Shown piece after piece: positions 45,944-55,772 of a stretch of 64,000 nucleotides of DNA. The notes beneath the pieces are model-generated. The model was not told the origin of the DNA. It did no database searches and was given only the letters and a program-made list of their open reading frames with translations. Made by a program: the position numbers and the translations under genes. Origin of the DNA: Bacillota bacterium (GTDB taxonomy: Bacteria; Bacillota; Desulfitobacteriia; Desulfitobacteriales; JAJXUE01); assembly GCA_021783135.1 (NCBI GenBank), contig JAJXUE010000008.1, positions 1-64,000 of the forward strand, given 5' to 3'. Each line of letters begins with the position of its first letter. Position 1 is the first letter of the stretch.

Positions 45944-46924
45944 ATGTCTAGTTTACTACCTAAAATCCCCAAATTAACCAAACTGCCTAAATTACCAAGT
46001 TGGGCTCAAGTTATCCAAGCGTTGCGACGACACCGCAAAGCGCTGTTGGAAGCCGGGGTCTGGTTGGTAATAATTGCAGTTGTATTTTTCGTGCCGCAAA
46101 CACGGCTCACCGCGAATCGCCTGATTTATGTTCTCAGTAATCGTAAACCTCCGGCGTGGGTAAGCCTGCCTAAAGGTGCAAAAATTGATGTTGATAGCAC
46201 GGAACGCTATAAACGGCAGGAACTGGCCGAGTTTAATGCCAAAATGACCGGGGTCGGTCGCGACGTGCTGACTGCGCTGGGACTCAAGCGTCCGCTTGTG
46301 ACCGTGACTCTCAAACCCAGTCTCTATGGCTGGCCTAAAGTGCGACAGGATTTGCAGGCGGCAGGCAATACTTTTGTGGAGTTTTGGGGCGTTTCGATCC
46401 TGACCTATCAGGGACAGACTTATATCATGGGTATTGTGGGGGCGACGTCCACGCCAATTAATATGAGCGACAACGTGTTGCGTTGGCAAAAGGATATCGA
46501 GGCTTCCGCCCAAAAATATCACGTTGAAGCGGCCTTGGTTGCGGCCGTGATCGAGACCGAATCCGGCGGCGACCCTGATGCGCTTAGTCCTGTTGGTGCC
46601 ATTGGTCTGATGCAGCTAATGCCGGGTACGGCTGCTTCCCTAGGAGTTAATCCGTACGATCCAGCACAAAATATTGACGGAGGCACACATTACCTGGAAG
46701 TACAGCTACAACATTTCGGCAGCCTAGAAGGAGCTTTAGCAGCTTATAATGCCGGTCCGGGTGAGGTTGCAAGCGGTAATTGGGTGAAGCTGCCGGAAAC
46801 ACTAAACTATGTCCAAAAAGTGCCTATGCTGCAAGAAAAATACGAACGTATTTGGGCACAGCATGCAGCGGCGGACGCGCAAAGGGCCAAGGCGCGTGAA
46901 CAGGCGATGGCCAAGCATAATTAG
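45944..46924 (+). CDS. Lytic transglycosylase (SLT domain)
   Basis: ALVAAVIETESGGDPDALSPVGAIGLMQLMPGTA; AYNAGPGEV. Confidence 0.92.
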   Translation: MSSLLPKIPKLTKLPKLPSWAQVIQALRRHRKALLEAGVWLVIIAVVFFVPQTRLTANRLIYVLSNRKPPAWVSLPKGAKIDVDSTERYKRQELAEFNAKMTGVGRDVLTALGLKRPLVTVTLKPSLYGWPKVRQDLQAAGNTFVEFWGVSILTYQGQTYIMGIVGATSTPINMSDNVLRWQKDIEASAQKYHVEAALVAAVIETESGGDPDALSPVGAIGLMQLMPGTAASLGVNPYDPAQNIDGGTHYLEVQLQHFGSLEGALAAYNAGPGEVASGNWVKLPETLNYVQKVPMLQEKYERIWAQHAAADAQRAKAREQAMAKHN

Positions 46925-46939
46925 CATGGTAGGTTTGGA

Positions 46940-48202
46940 GTGAATGGATTGTACGATGTAATTGTGGTCGGCGGGGGAGCCGCAGGCATGATGGCAGCAG
47001 GTCAAGCTGCCATGACCGGTGCGAAGGCTGTACTTCTGGAAAAGACGGACCGGCTTGGCAAAAAGGTGGCCATCTCTGGCAAGGGACGATGCAATATAAC
47101 TAATGCTGCGGATGTGGCGACCATAATCAAGCAATTTCCCGGCAATGGCAATTTTTTATATGGTCCTTTGTACACCTTTGATAATCAAGCTCTGGTTGAA
47201 TTCCTGGCCCAACGTGGTGTTGCCACGAAAGTGGAACGCGGACAGCGCGTTTTTCCCGTATCTGATGACGCTGAACAAATCGTGGATGCTTTTAAGCAAT
47301 TTTTACGGCAAACTGGTGTCGAGATCAGAACGCAGGCGCAAGTTAATAAAATTTTGCGGCAAGAGCAGCAGATCACAGGGGTCCGCCTAACGAGCGGGGA
47401 GATTGTGCCGGGCAAAGCCGTCATAATTTGTACGGGCGGGTTGTCTTATCCGGCAACAGGGTCGACGGGCGACGGCTATCACTGGGCGCAAGAGTTAGGA
47501 CATACAGTTATCCCCACCCGCCCGGCACTTGTTCCGTTGGTCAGTGCGGAAAGTTGGGTTAAGCAGCTCCAAGGGTTAGCCTTGCGCAATGTGCAGCTTA
47601 CAGCGTGGCGGGGCAGCAAGGTGCTCGATACCCAGTTTGGCGAAATGCTGTTTGCGCATTTCGGTATTACCGGCCCGATAGTCCTTTCCATCAGTCGCGC
47701 CGTGGTTGATGAGTTAGCACGTGCCAAACAGCATGTCCTGGTTACGCTGGATTTGAAACCGGCCTTAAGTGGAGAACAACTTGATGCCAGACTGCAGCGC
47801 GATTTTACCGCCTTGGCTCGCAAACAGTTTAAAAATTCACTCCAGGATCTGTTGCCAAAAAACCTGATACCGGTCATTATTGACCTGTCCCAAATTCCAC
47901 CAGAGAAAGAAGTACACCAAATCACGCGGGAAGAGCGACTGCATTTGGGCCGATTGTTGAAGCGACTGCCCATGACAATCATTAAGTCGCTGCCGATTGC
48001 TGCTGCAATAGTCACGGCCGGCGGCGTATCGGTCAAGGAAATAAATCCGAAGACTCTTGAATCAAAGCTTTGTCAGGGCCTGTTTTTTGCCGGCGAAGTG
48101 ATTGACGTGGATGCCTATACGGGCGGTTACAATCTGCAAGCGGCTTTTTCCACCGGATACCTCGCAGGTAAAAGCGCGGCAATAGGTTCTAGCGAGCATT
48201 AG
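46940..48202 (+). CDS. NAD(P)/FAD-dependent oxidoreductase (BaiN/YhiN family)
   Basis: VGGGAAGMMAAGQAA; GKGRCNITN; GGYNLQAAFSTGYLAG. Confidence 0.93.
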   Translation: MNGLYDVIVVGGGAAGMMAAGQAAMTGAKAVLLEKTDRLGKKVAISGKGRCNITNAADVATIIKQFPGNGNFLYGPLYTFDNQALVEFLAQRGVATKVERGQRVFPVSDDAEQIVDAFKQFLRQTGVEIRTQAQVNKILRQEQQITGVRLTSGEIVPGKAVIICTGGLSYPATGSTGDGYHWAQELGHTVIPTRPALVPLVSAESWVKQLQGLALRNVQLTAWRGSKVLDTQFGEMLFAHFGITGPIVLSISRAVVDELARAKQHVLVTLDLKPALSGEQLDARLQRDFTALARKQFKNSLQDLLPKNLIPVIIDLSQIPPEKEVHQITREERLHLGRLLKRLPMTIIKSLPIAAAIVTAGGVSVKEINPKTLESKLCQGLFFAGEVIDVDAYTGGYNLQAAFSTGYLAGKSAAIGSSEH

Positions 48203-48240
48203 TCCCGCATAACTTGTCTTGAGGACAAGGAGGGATTGGG

Positions 48241-48708
48241 TTGGCAGACCTTGACCGTAAAGTAATGCGGCTAATGCAAAAAGTAGAGAAGGTTTTAGTG
48301 CGCATGGTAGTGCTCGGTGTTGTCGGTCTGCTGCTAATTCAACTGGTTTTAGCGCGGGCTAAGGACCCGGTTGATTTCTACCTGGCCTTTGCCCAAACGA
48401 TTGAGACAATACCCTTAGAGGGCACGAACGCGCAGTGGGAACCCAATTTGGAACTAACCGCACTCGGTGGGGACGCGTCGCGTTTAAAGGTATTGGTGAA
48501 TGAACGTGAAGTCGGCACGCTCAATAACGGTAAATTAAGCCTTAAAATACAGGCTGGGGATCGCCTTGCGGTGGATGCACGGTTGGTAGCACCGTCTGTG
48601 CGGCTCACCGTTACCGCAATCGGCCAAGACCTTGCCTATCCCAAGCTCAACCAAGTATGGCCGTTGCGCCCCGCACTACTTGATTTAGGTCAGGTCAAGC
48701 ATAAGTAA
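48241..48708 (+). CDS. Hypothetical membrane-anchored protein
   Basis: N-terminal TM; 155 aa. Confidence 0.65.
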   Translation: MADLDRKVMRLMQKVEKVLVRMVVLGVVGLLLIQLVLARAKDPVDFYLAFAQTIETIPLEGTNAQWEPNLELTALGGDASRLKVLVNEREVGTLNNGKLSLKIQAGDRLAVDARLVAPSVRLTVTAIGQDLAYPKLNQVWPLRPALLDLGQVKHK

Positions 48709-48746
48709 TTCTGCTTGCATCTTGTACTCTTACATACTACAATGAC

Positions 48747-48858
48747 TATAATCAACGGTAGAATGGTAGGATGGAAAGAGCATGATTGTTGCAGGTGGCG
48801 GGGATTACCCTTGCTCACCTGATAATTAGCCTTGAAGCACCCGCCATGGGTGCTTTTT
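48747..48858 (+). promoter_or_regulatory. hutP leader: promoter -10, GGTAG repeats, mutually exclusive antiterminator/terminator
   Basis: TATAAT 48747-48752; GGTAGAATGGTAGGATGG 48757-48774; AGGTG/CACCT stem; TGGCGGG (48796-48802)/CCCGCCA (48840-48846) versus AGCACCC/GGGTGCT-TTTT terminator (48836-48858). Confidence 0.7.
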
Positions 48859-48885
48859 GAGCTTTAAACTCCGGAGGTTTTAGCT

Positions 48886-49308
48886 ATGAATCTTGGCAGC
48901 AAAAAAGTTGCGATGGTGGCCTTGCGTATGGCCTTAAGTGAATCAAGGGAAGAAGAATCACATTTAAAAGAACATTTTGCCAAAAGCGGGATTAAAACTG
49001 CAGGGGTAGATTATGGGGGTGAATTTGTTCCCTCCGTGCGCAAAATTGTCGAGAGGGCTGTAGTCGCAGCCAAACGTGAGGGAGTAATTCAAGAAACACA
49101 TGGCGGTGAAGGCGCTGTGGCGGGGGCGGCCCGTGAAGCTTTGAGTCAGATCATGCCTAAAGCCGTAGGACTCAATATTGGCGGGAAAATAGGCGTGGCG
49201 CGTTACCAAGAGCATCTCAGTGTGGCTGTATTTGTCGGCATTGGGCTACTGCATTTGGACGAAGTAGCCGTAGGGCTTGGTCACCGCGCCCTAGCTAAGG
49301 AGGGATAG
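48886..49308 (+). CDS. hutP: HutP-family RNA-binding antiterminator
   Basis: Alignable by eye with B. subtilis Hut[21 protein letters not shown], [14 protein letters not shown], [26 protein letters not shown]. Confidence 0.85.
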   Translation: MNLGSKKVAMVALRMALSESREEESHLKEHFAKSGIKTAGVDYGGEFVPSVRKIVERAVVAAKREGVIQETHGGEGAVAGAAREALSQIMPKAVGLNIGGKIGVARYQEHLSVAVFVGIGLLHLDEVAVGLGHRALAKEG

Positions 49309-49309
49309 G

Positions 49310-49675
49310 ATGTTTGTCAGAGGAATTAGAGGAGCTACTTCGGTAACGGAGAACACCCCTGAGGCCATCAGGATTGCAACCAGGGAGCTGTTGCGTACGA
49401 TCGTGCAGGAAAATGAACTGGACCTCTCGATGCTTGTAAGTGCTATCTTCACGGTTACTAAAGATCTAAACGCCGACTTTCCGGCTTCGACTGCGCGGGA
49501 ATTGGGCTGGAATAGTGTACCCCTGATTTGCGCAACTGAGATCGATGTACCTGGGGCGATGCCTCTGGTGATCAGGGTCTTAATTCACACCAACACCACA
49601 AAGAGTCAAACTGAGATCAAGCATGTTTACCTGGGTGCGGCGGCCGGATTGCGGCGTGATTTAGCTGCACAATAA
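49310..49675 (+). CDS. aroH: Monofunctional chorismate mutase
   Basis: [17 protein letters not shown], LLxxIVQENEL, [13 protein letters not shown]. Confidence 0.95.
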   Translation: MFVRGIRGATSVTENTPEAIRIATRELLRTIVQENELDLSMLVSAIFTVTKDLNADFPASTARELGWNSVPLICATEIDVPGAMPLVIRVLIHTNTTKSQTEIKHVYLGAAAGLRRDLAAQ

Positions 49676-49676
49676 G

Positions 49677-49712
49677 AAAAGCGCGCATCTGTTTCCTCTT
49701 TGCGCGCTTTTC
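49677..49712. terminator. Terminator after hutP-aroH
   Basis: AAAAGCGCGCA...TGCGCGCTTTT. Confidence 0.85.
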
Positions 49713-49780
49713 CGCGTACTATCTTCCGCTGTCCTCGCCTGGTTGGCGAGGTTATACTTTCTGATAGTATGAAAAAATGG

Positions 49781-49809
49781 TTGACATTTCCCAGTCGCAT
49801 ACATATAAT
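49781..49809 (+). promoter_or_regulatory. trp operon sigma-A-type promoter
   Basis: TTGACA - 17 bp - TATAAT. Confidence 0.9.
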
Positions 49810-49821
49810 TTAATATATATT

Positions 49822-50005
49822 TAGAGTAGTCAGAGTGTTAGGCAGTAGTTGAGCTGAGAATTAAGTATGCGATTGAGCTAAGTAAAGTTATGTTGTGTTA
49901 GTTGAGTTAGTTGAGCAAAGTTGAGCTGAGCTGAGATGAGAATGCTGCGCTGGGAACATAATTGTTCATTACCGGACCAGTACTCATTTGAGTACTGGTC
50001 TTTTT
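49822..50005 (+). promoter_or_regulatory. trp leader with NAG-triplet array (TRAP-like) and intrinsic terminator
   Basis: NAG triplets at 49899, 49904, 49908, 49913, 49918, 49923, 49928, 49933, 49938 plus a less regular upstream set (49822-49887); terminator GACCAGTACTCA-TT-TGAGTACTGGTC-TTTTT 49975-50005. Confidence 0.8.
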
Positions 50006-50030
50006 GCGTCCGAAAAAGGGAGGAACGGCG

Positions 50031-51509
50031 ATGTCAGGTATTTCCTATGAAGACTTTACGGCTTTAGCCAAAGATTATGAGTATATTCCCATGTGGAGTG
50101 ACTTAACAGGGGATTTAGATACGCCGGTGTCGTTAGTGAAGAAACTGGGCGGTTGTGTATACCTGCTAGAAAGTGTCGAACGCGGCGAAAGCCTTGGACG
50201 GCATTCCTTTATCGGTATCGATACAATGCTTACTTTTGCCGTAAATGGTGACTTATGCCGGATCACGGGCAATGGTCGCACTCAAAGCAGCGAAGCCGGC
50301 GACCCGCTGCAACTTTTAGCGGCTACCTTAAGCGACTTAAAAGTTGCTCCGGTGGCGGAATTGCAAGGCTTCTCCGGCGGAGCCGTAGGATACTTAGGTT
50401 ACGACATGGTGCGCAGATTAGAGAACTTACCGCACCTGGCAGAGGATGATTTGGCCTTGCCGGAAAGTAAATTTGTCATCACCAAGGGTGTTATTGCCGT
50501 CGACCACATTTCCCGGCAGATTCGGGTCATCGCCTTGGTGCAACGGGGACAAGATTTGGCGCAAAGTTATGCCCAAGGTCAGAAATATCTGGACGCTATT
50601 GTGCGCAAATTGCAAGGTCCCCTGCCGGCGCAGCCTGTCCCGTGCAGCACAGCAGGTATGGAGGTAAAATCAAATTTAACCCGTGCCAAATATATCACAA
50701 TGGTTGAGAAGGCTAAAGAATATATCAAGGCAGGAGACATTTTTCAGGTGGTGTTGTCGCAACGCTTTACCTCCCCCATCACGGAGGAACCTTTTGAAAT
50801 ATATCGCCGTCTGCGTTCCATCAACCCCTCACCCTATTTGTATTATCTGGATTTTGGACCCACCAAGCTAATTGGTTCATCGCCGGAAATGTTGGTCAGG
50901 GCCGGGGCCAAACGGGTGGAGACCTGTCCCATCGCCGGGACCAGACCTAGAGGCGCAACTGAACAACAGGATCAAGCTTTGGCGGAGGAACTCTTGGCCA
51001 ATGCCAAAGAACGAGCCGAACACATCATGCTGGTGGATCTCAGTCGCAACGATTTAGGGCGGGTGTGCCGCTACGGCAGTGTTAAGGCAGAACAAATGCT
51101 GCAGGTGGAACGTTTTTCCCACGTCATGCATCTGGTTTCCCGGGTTGCCGGAGAATTACGCCCCGAATTTTCGGGTTTTGACGCTTTAAAGGTGTGCTTT
51201 CCGGCAGGAACTCTATCCGGAGCACCGAAAATAAGGGCGATGGAGATAATCGAAGAACTTGAGCCGACCCGACGCGGGCCGTACGGTGGTGCTATCGGCT
51301 ATCTAGGTTTTAATGGCGAATTGGATTCATGTATTACCATCCGTACCATCTTGATTAAAGATCAGACCGCGTATGTTCAGGCTGGAGCGGGTATTGTAGC
51401 TGACTCGGACCCGGAACGCGAATATGAAGAGACTGTAAATAAAGCCGGTGCGCTGTTGCAAGCCATTAATCCGGCCCAGGAGGGGAAATTAATTGTTGTT
51501 AATGATTGA
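50031..51509 (+). CDS. trpE: Anthranilate synthase component I
   Basis: ATG 50031; [48 protein letters not shown]. Confidence 0.97.
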   Translation: MSGISYEDFTALAKDYEYIPMWSDLTGDLDTPVSLVKKLGGCVYLLESVERGESLGRHSFIGIDTMLTFAVNGDLCRITGNGRTQSSEAGDPLQLLAATLSDLKVAPVAELQGFSGGAVGYLGYDMVRRLENLPHLAEDDLALPESKFVITKGVIAVDHISRQIRVIALVQRGQDLAQSYAQGQKYLDAIVRKLQGPLPAQPVPCSTAGMEVKSNLTRAKYITMVEKAKEYIKAGDIFQVVLSQRFTSPITEEPFEIYRRLRSINPSPYLYYLDFGPTKLIGSSPEMLVRAGAKRVETCPIAGTRPRGATEQQDQALAEELLANAKERAEHIMLVDLSRNDLGRVCRYGSVKAEQMLQVERFSHVMHLVSRVAGELRPEFSGFDALKVCFPAGTLSGAPKIRAMEIIEELEPTRRGPYGGAIGYLGFNGELDSCITIRTILIKDQTAYVQAGAGIVADSDPEREYEETVNKAGALLQAINPAQEGKLIVVND

Positions 51510-52092
51510 TAACTACGACTCCTTCACCTACAACCTAGTCCAATATTTAGGCGAGTTAGGCCAGGATATCCGCGTATATCGCAATGACAAAATCACTTTG
51601 GCGGAAATTGCCGCGCTCCGTCCCGACCACATCGTAATTTCACCCGGACCCTGTACCCCTAATGAAGCAGGAATTTCTTTGGACGTAATCCGGCGCTTCG
51701 CGGGGGAAGTCCCTTTGCTGGGCGTGTGTTTAGGTCACCAGTCCATCGGACAGGTATTTGGCGGTGAGGTTGTGCGGGCTCCGCGCTTGATGCATGGCAA
51801 GACTTCCTCCATCCAGCATGACGGACGCACCATCTTTCGCGGCTTACCCAATCCATTTACTGCCACGCGTTACCATTCCCTGATCGTACGTAAAGAATCA
51901 CTGCCGGACTGTCTGGAAATCAGCGCCACTACTGATCAGGGTGAAATAATGGGCTTACGCCATAAACAACTGGTCGTCGAAGGTGTCCAATTCCATCCGG
52001 AAAGTATTCTGACCGAAGCAGGTAAAGATCTGCTGCGCAATTTTTTGGCTACCACTGAGGCCGTGCGCGAAATTACGCCAACCACAGTGTAA
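51493..52092 (+). CDS. trpG: Anthranilate synthase component II
   Basis: [33 protein letters not shown]. Confidence 0.97.
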   Translation: MLLMIDNYDSFTYNLVQYLGELGQDIRVYRNDKITLAEIAALRPDHIVISPGPCTPNEAGISLDVIRRFAGEVPLLGVCLGHQSIGQVFGGEVVRAPRLMHGKTSSIQHDGRTIFRGLPNPFTATRYHSLIVRKESLPDCLEISATTDQGEIMGLRHKQLVVEGVQFHPESILTEAGKDLLRNFLATTEAVREITPTTV

Positions 52093-52139
52093 AACCCAGT
52101 GTAACCCCAGATGAGTAAAGTTGAGAGGAGACGAGCACA

Positions 52140-53195
52140 ATGGAAATACGTCAGGCCATTGCCCAAGTAGCAGGCGGCCAAAGCTTGTCGGAGTTACAAG
52201 CTGAGGCAGTTATGGATCACATTATGCAGGGCGAAGCGACCCCGGCCCAAATCGCAGCCTTATTGGTTGCTTTGCGTATGAAACAAGAAACGGTGGAGGA
52301 GATTGCCGGCTTGGCACGCGGGATGCGCCGTGCCGCCCTGCAAGTAGAGCTGCCCGGTATGGAGTTAATCGACACCTGTGGGACAGGTGGTGACGGAGCC
52401 GGTACCTTTAATATTTCTACCACTGCCGCGTTTGTCGCTGCCGGGGCGGGTTTAAGGGTGGCAAAACACGGCAACCGTTTTGCCTCTAGCCAGTGCGGGA
52501 GTGCCGATGTATTGGAAGCGCTGGGTATTAACGTTAATCTGCCCCCGGCTGAGGTGGCCAAATGCATCGAACAAGTAGGAATTGGATTCCTGTTTGCCTT
52601 GGTGCATCACCTGGCGATGCGACATGTAATTGGTCCGCGGCGTGAAATCGGGATGCGCACCGTGTTTAACCTCTTAGGACCGCTGACCAATCCCGCCACG
52701 GCGTCTTACCAGGTGGTCGGGGTATTTGAGCCTAATCTGACCGAAACTATCGCCGCTGTTTTACACCGGTTGGGTACACGGCGTGCCATGGTAGTACATG
52801 GTGGCGACGGTTTAGATGAAATTTCCATTACGGCTCCGACTAAGGTCAGTGAACTCAAGCACGGAACTATTGCCACATACCAATTAGACCCGCGCGATTA
52901 CGGCATGCAGCTTGTGTCAGGCTCGGAAATCAAGGGCGGCGATGCGCTGACAAATGCTGGGATTACGCGTGCAATATTAACCGGTGAGCAAGGCCCACGC
53001 CGTGACATCGTGGTCTTAAACGCTGCTGCGGCCATCTATACGGGTCGAGGCAACATCAGTTTCAGTGAGGCTATTACTATCGCGACCCAAACACTTGATT
53101 CCGGCGCAGCCTTAGCCAAATTGGAAGCGATGGCTAAGTTGACCACATTATTAGGAGAGAGTAACCATGATCCTAGACAAGATTGTGCAAGTTAA
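52140..53195 (+). CDS. trpD: Anthranilate phosphoribosyltransferase
   Basis: DTCGTGGDGAGTFNIST, KHGNRFASSQCGSADVLEALG. Confidence 0.97.
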   Translation: MEIRQAIAQVAGGQSLSELQAEAVMDHIMQGEATPAQIAALLVALRMKQETVEEIAGLARGMRRAALQVELPGMELIDTCGTGGDGAGTFNISTTAAFVAAGAGLRVAKHGNRFASSQCGSADVLEALGINVNLPPAEVAKCIEQVGIGFLFALVHHLAMRHVIGPRREIGMRTVFNLLGPLTNPATASYQVVGVFEPNLTETIAAVLHRLGTRRAMVVHGGDGLDEISITAPTKVSELKHGTIATYQLDPRDYGMQLVSGSEIKGGDALTNAGITRAILTGEQGPRRDIVVLNAAAAIYTGRGNISFSEAITIATQTLDSGAALAKLEAMAKLTTLLGESNHDPRQDCAS

Positions 53196-53952
53196 ATATG
53201 CTGAAGTTGCCGAACGCCAAGTAAAAGTCCCTCAGGTCGAATTATTGGCACGTGTGGCTGGGTTACCGATAACGCGCGACTTTAAGGCCGCAATTGCCGG
53301 CAAGGAGTCCGTAAGTCTGATCGCCGAAGTCAAACAGGCCTCCCCGTCAAAAGGCCTGATTTGCCGGGACTTTGATCCTGTCCGTTTGGCCGGGCAATAC
53401 CACGCCGGCGGCGCCGCGGCGATTTCTGTCCTAACAGATGAACAGTTCTTTCGGGGCTCCTTGGATTTTCTTAGTCTAATTCGCGCCAAGGTCGCCTTGC
53501 CGCTCCTGCGCAAAGACTTTGTTATCGACTCGTACCAGATCGTTGAAGCCCGGGCTGCAGGCGCGGATGCTCTGTTGCTGATTGCGCGTATCCTTGCACC
53601 CAGTCAATTGCAAGAATTCATAAGTCAGGCAGCGGAGCTGGGTTTAGCAGCCTTAGTAGAGGTGCATGATGAACAGGAGTTAGCGCAAAGTATTGCTGCC
53701 GGGGCCACAATTATCGGTATCAACAATCGAGACCTGGCGACGTTTAATACGGATTTGGCAGTTACGCTGCGTCTGGCGCAAGCGGTACCGCTCGGATATG
53801 TGCTGGTCAGCGAGAGCGGCATCCATGCCGCGCAGGATGTTAAACGAATGCAGGCAGCAGGTATAGATGCAGTACTTGTAGGTGAAGCTCTGGCCAAAGC
53901 GGATAATGTGGTCGAGGCTACCGAGCAAATGGTTTTAGGAGGCAAAAGTTAA
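53167..53952 (+). CDS. trpC: Indole-3-glycerol phosphate synthase
   Basis: LIAEVKQASPSKG, LLRKDFVID, IIGINNRDLATF. Confidence 0.97.
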   Translation: MILDKIVQVKYAEVAERQVKVPQVELLARVAGLPITRDFKAAIAGKESVSLIAEVKQASPSKGLICRDFDPVRLAGQYHAGGAAAISVLTDEQFFRGSLDFLSLIRAKVALPLLRKDFVIDSYQIVEARAAGADALLLIARILAPSQLQEFISQAAELGLAALVEVHDEQELAQSIAAGATIIGINNRDLATFNTDLAVTLRLAQAVPLGYVLVSESGIHAAQDVKRMQAAGIDAVLVGEALAKADNVVEATEQMVLGGKS

Positions 53953-53956
53953 CGAA

Positions 53957-54583
53957 ATGACGAGAGTTAAGATTTGCGGCATTAGAACATTGGAAGCTGC
54001 TCATACGGCAGTGGAAGCGGGAGCCTACGCGTTAGGTTTTGTCTTCGCTCCCAGTCCGCGGCGCATCAATCCGGAACTGGCGCGCGAGATCATCTTGAGT
54101 TTGCCGCCATTTGTGAGTAAAGTGGGCGTTTTTGTCAATGAACCGCGCTACAGTGTCGAGGAACTGGCTACCTTTTGTAAGCTGGATGTATTGCAATTTC
54201 ACGGCGAGGAAACGCCGGAATACTGTCGCAAGTGGAGCTATCAGATCATCAAGGGTTTTGCAGTTGATCACGCCTGGCAACCGGAAGTATTAGCGCAATA
54301 TGAAGCAGATGCATTTTTACTGGATACCAAGGTAGCGGGTGCCACTGGCGGGACAGGCCAAAGTTTCGATTGGAACTTAGCTTTGCCGGCTAAGGCATAC
54401 GGAAAACCGCTTATTCTGGCCGGGGGCTTAAACCCGGCTAATGTAGCCCGTGCGATTGACCTGGTGCATCCCTATGCAGTGGATGTGAGCAGCGGGGTGG
54501 AGCTAGAAGGCAGTAAGGATAATGCGTTGATTCGTCAATTTATTACTGCAACCAACTTATCACAGCAACAAGGAGGAATTTAG
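53957..54583 (+). CDS. trpF: Phosphoribosylanthranilate isomerase
   Basis: KICGIRTLEAA, LGFVFAPSPR, LAGGLNPANV, VDVSSGVE. Confidence 0.97.
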   Translation: MTRVKICGIRTLEAAHTAVEAGAYALGFVFAPSPRRINPELAREIILSLPPFVSKVGVFVNEPRYSVEELATFCKLDVLQFHGEETPEYCRKWSYQIIKGFAVDHAWQPEVLAQYEADAFLLDTKVAGATGGTGQSFDWNLALPAKAYGKPLILAGGLNPANVARAIDLVHPYAVDVSSGVELEGSKDNALIRQFITATNLSQQQGGI

Positions 54584-55771
54584 ATGAGCTTGCCTGATGA
54601 GCGGGGACGCTTTGGTGATTTCGGAGGTATGTATGTGCCGGAAACCCTGATGCCGGCGCTGGAAGAATTAGCGGATGCCTATGCCAAGGCCAAAAACGAT
54701 CCTCTGTTTCAAGCAGAGTACCTCACGTATTTACGCGACTATGTTGGCAGACCATCTCTGCTTTATAATGCGGAACGCTTAACGCAGCACTTAGGCGGCG
54801 CTCAGATTTTTTTAAAACGCGAAGATCTCAACCACACCGGTGCACACAAGATTAATAATACCATCGGTCAGATTCTGTTAGCCAAACGCATGGGCAAAAC
54901 CAGAGTAATTGCGGAAACCGGAGCGGGTCAGCATGGCGTGGCTACGGCAACCGCGTGTGCTCTGTTCGGCCTCAAATGTGAGGTTTATATGGGTGAGGAA
55001 GACATCCGCCGTCAGGAACTTAATGTGTTTCGGATGCGCTTGCTCGGCGCCAAAGTAATCTCGGTTACCTCCGGCAGTAAAACCTTAAAAGATGCCATCA
55101 ATGAGGCATTTCGGGACTGGGTTACTAATGTGGGCGACACCTTTTATTGTTTCGGTACGGCGGCCGGTCCGCATCCCTATCCTGCTATAGTACGTGACTT
55201 CCAATGTATAATTGGGACTGAAACCAAGGAGCAAGCGCTGCAAAGACTGGGCAGACTGCCGGATTGCTTGGTTGCCTGCGTCGGTGGCGGCAGTAACGCC
55301 ATCGGCATGTTTCATCCCTTTATCGCGGATACTCAAGTTCGCTTGATTGGAGTCGAGGCGGGAGGACGCGGCATTGATAGTGGCGCCCACGCCGCAACCT
55401 TAACCGCCGGCAATACCGGGGTGTTGCACGGTTCGCTAAGTTACGTTTTGCAAAACAAAGACGGGCAGATTACGGCGACGCACTCAGTATCTGCCGGTCT
55501 AGATTATCCCGGCGTGGGACCGGAGCATAGTTGGCTTAAAGATAGCGGGCGGGCTGAATATGTAGCGGTTACGGATGAGGAAGCTCTGGACGCTTGTCGT
55601 TTGCTGTCAGAAACCGAAGGAATTATTCCCGCGTTGGAGAGCGCTCACGCTGTCGCCTATGCAGCCAAGCTGGCTCCTTCTTTGCCGTCCACCCAGGTTG
55701 TGGTGGTCAATTTGTCCGGACGTGGCGACAAAGACGTCCAGACCATTGCTCAACTATTGGAGGTGGAGTAA
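54584..55771 (+). CDS. trpB: Tryptophan synthase beta
   Basis: [44 protein letters not shown]. Confidence 0.98.
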   Translation: MSLPDERGRFGDFGGMYVPETLMPALEELADAYAKAKNDPLFQAEYLTYLRDYVGRPSLLYNAERLTQHLGGAQIFLKREDLNHTGAHKINNTIGQILLAKRMGKTRVIAETGAGQHGVATATACALFGLKCEVYMGEEDIRRQELNVFRMRLLGAKVISVTSGSKTLKDAINEAFRDWVTNVGDTFYCFGTAAGPHPYPAIVRDFQCIIGTETKEQALQRLGRLPDCLVACVGGGSNAIGMFHPFIADTQVRLIGVEAGGRGIDSGAHAATLTAGNTGVLHGSLSYVLQNKDGQITATHSVSAGLDYPGVGPEHSWLKDSGRAEYVAVTDEEALDACRLLSETEGIIPALESAHAVAYAAKLAPSLPSTQVVVVNLSGRGDKDVQTIAQLLEVE

Positions 55772-55772
55772 A

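Noticed and set aside
45992-46522. 176-aa minus-strand ORF antisense to the lytic transglycosylase
   Set aside because: Shadow ORF opposite a conserved gene.
47479-48036. 185-aa minus-strand ORF antisense to the BaiN-like oxidoreductase
   Set aside because: Antisense to a well-supported conserved CDS; Ser/Arg-rich translation typical of shadow ORFs.
49822-49940. Trp T-box riboswitch in the trp leader
   Set aside because: I did not see a T-box consensus (AGGGTGGNACCGCG-like); the NAG-triplet array with regular spacing fits a TRAP-type site better.
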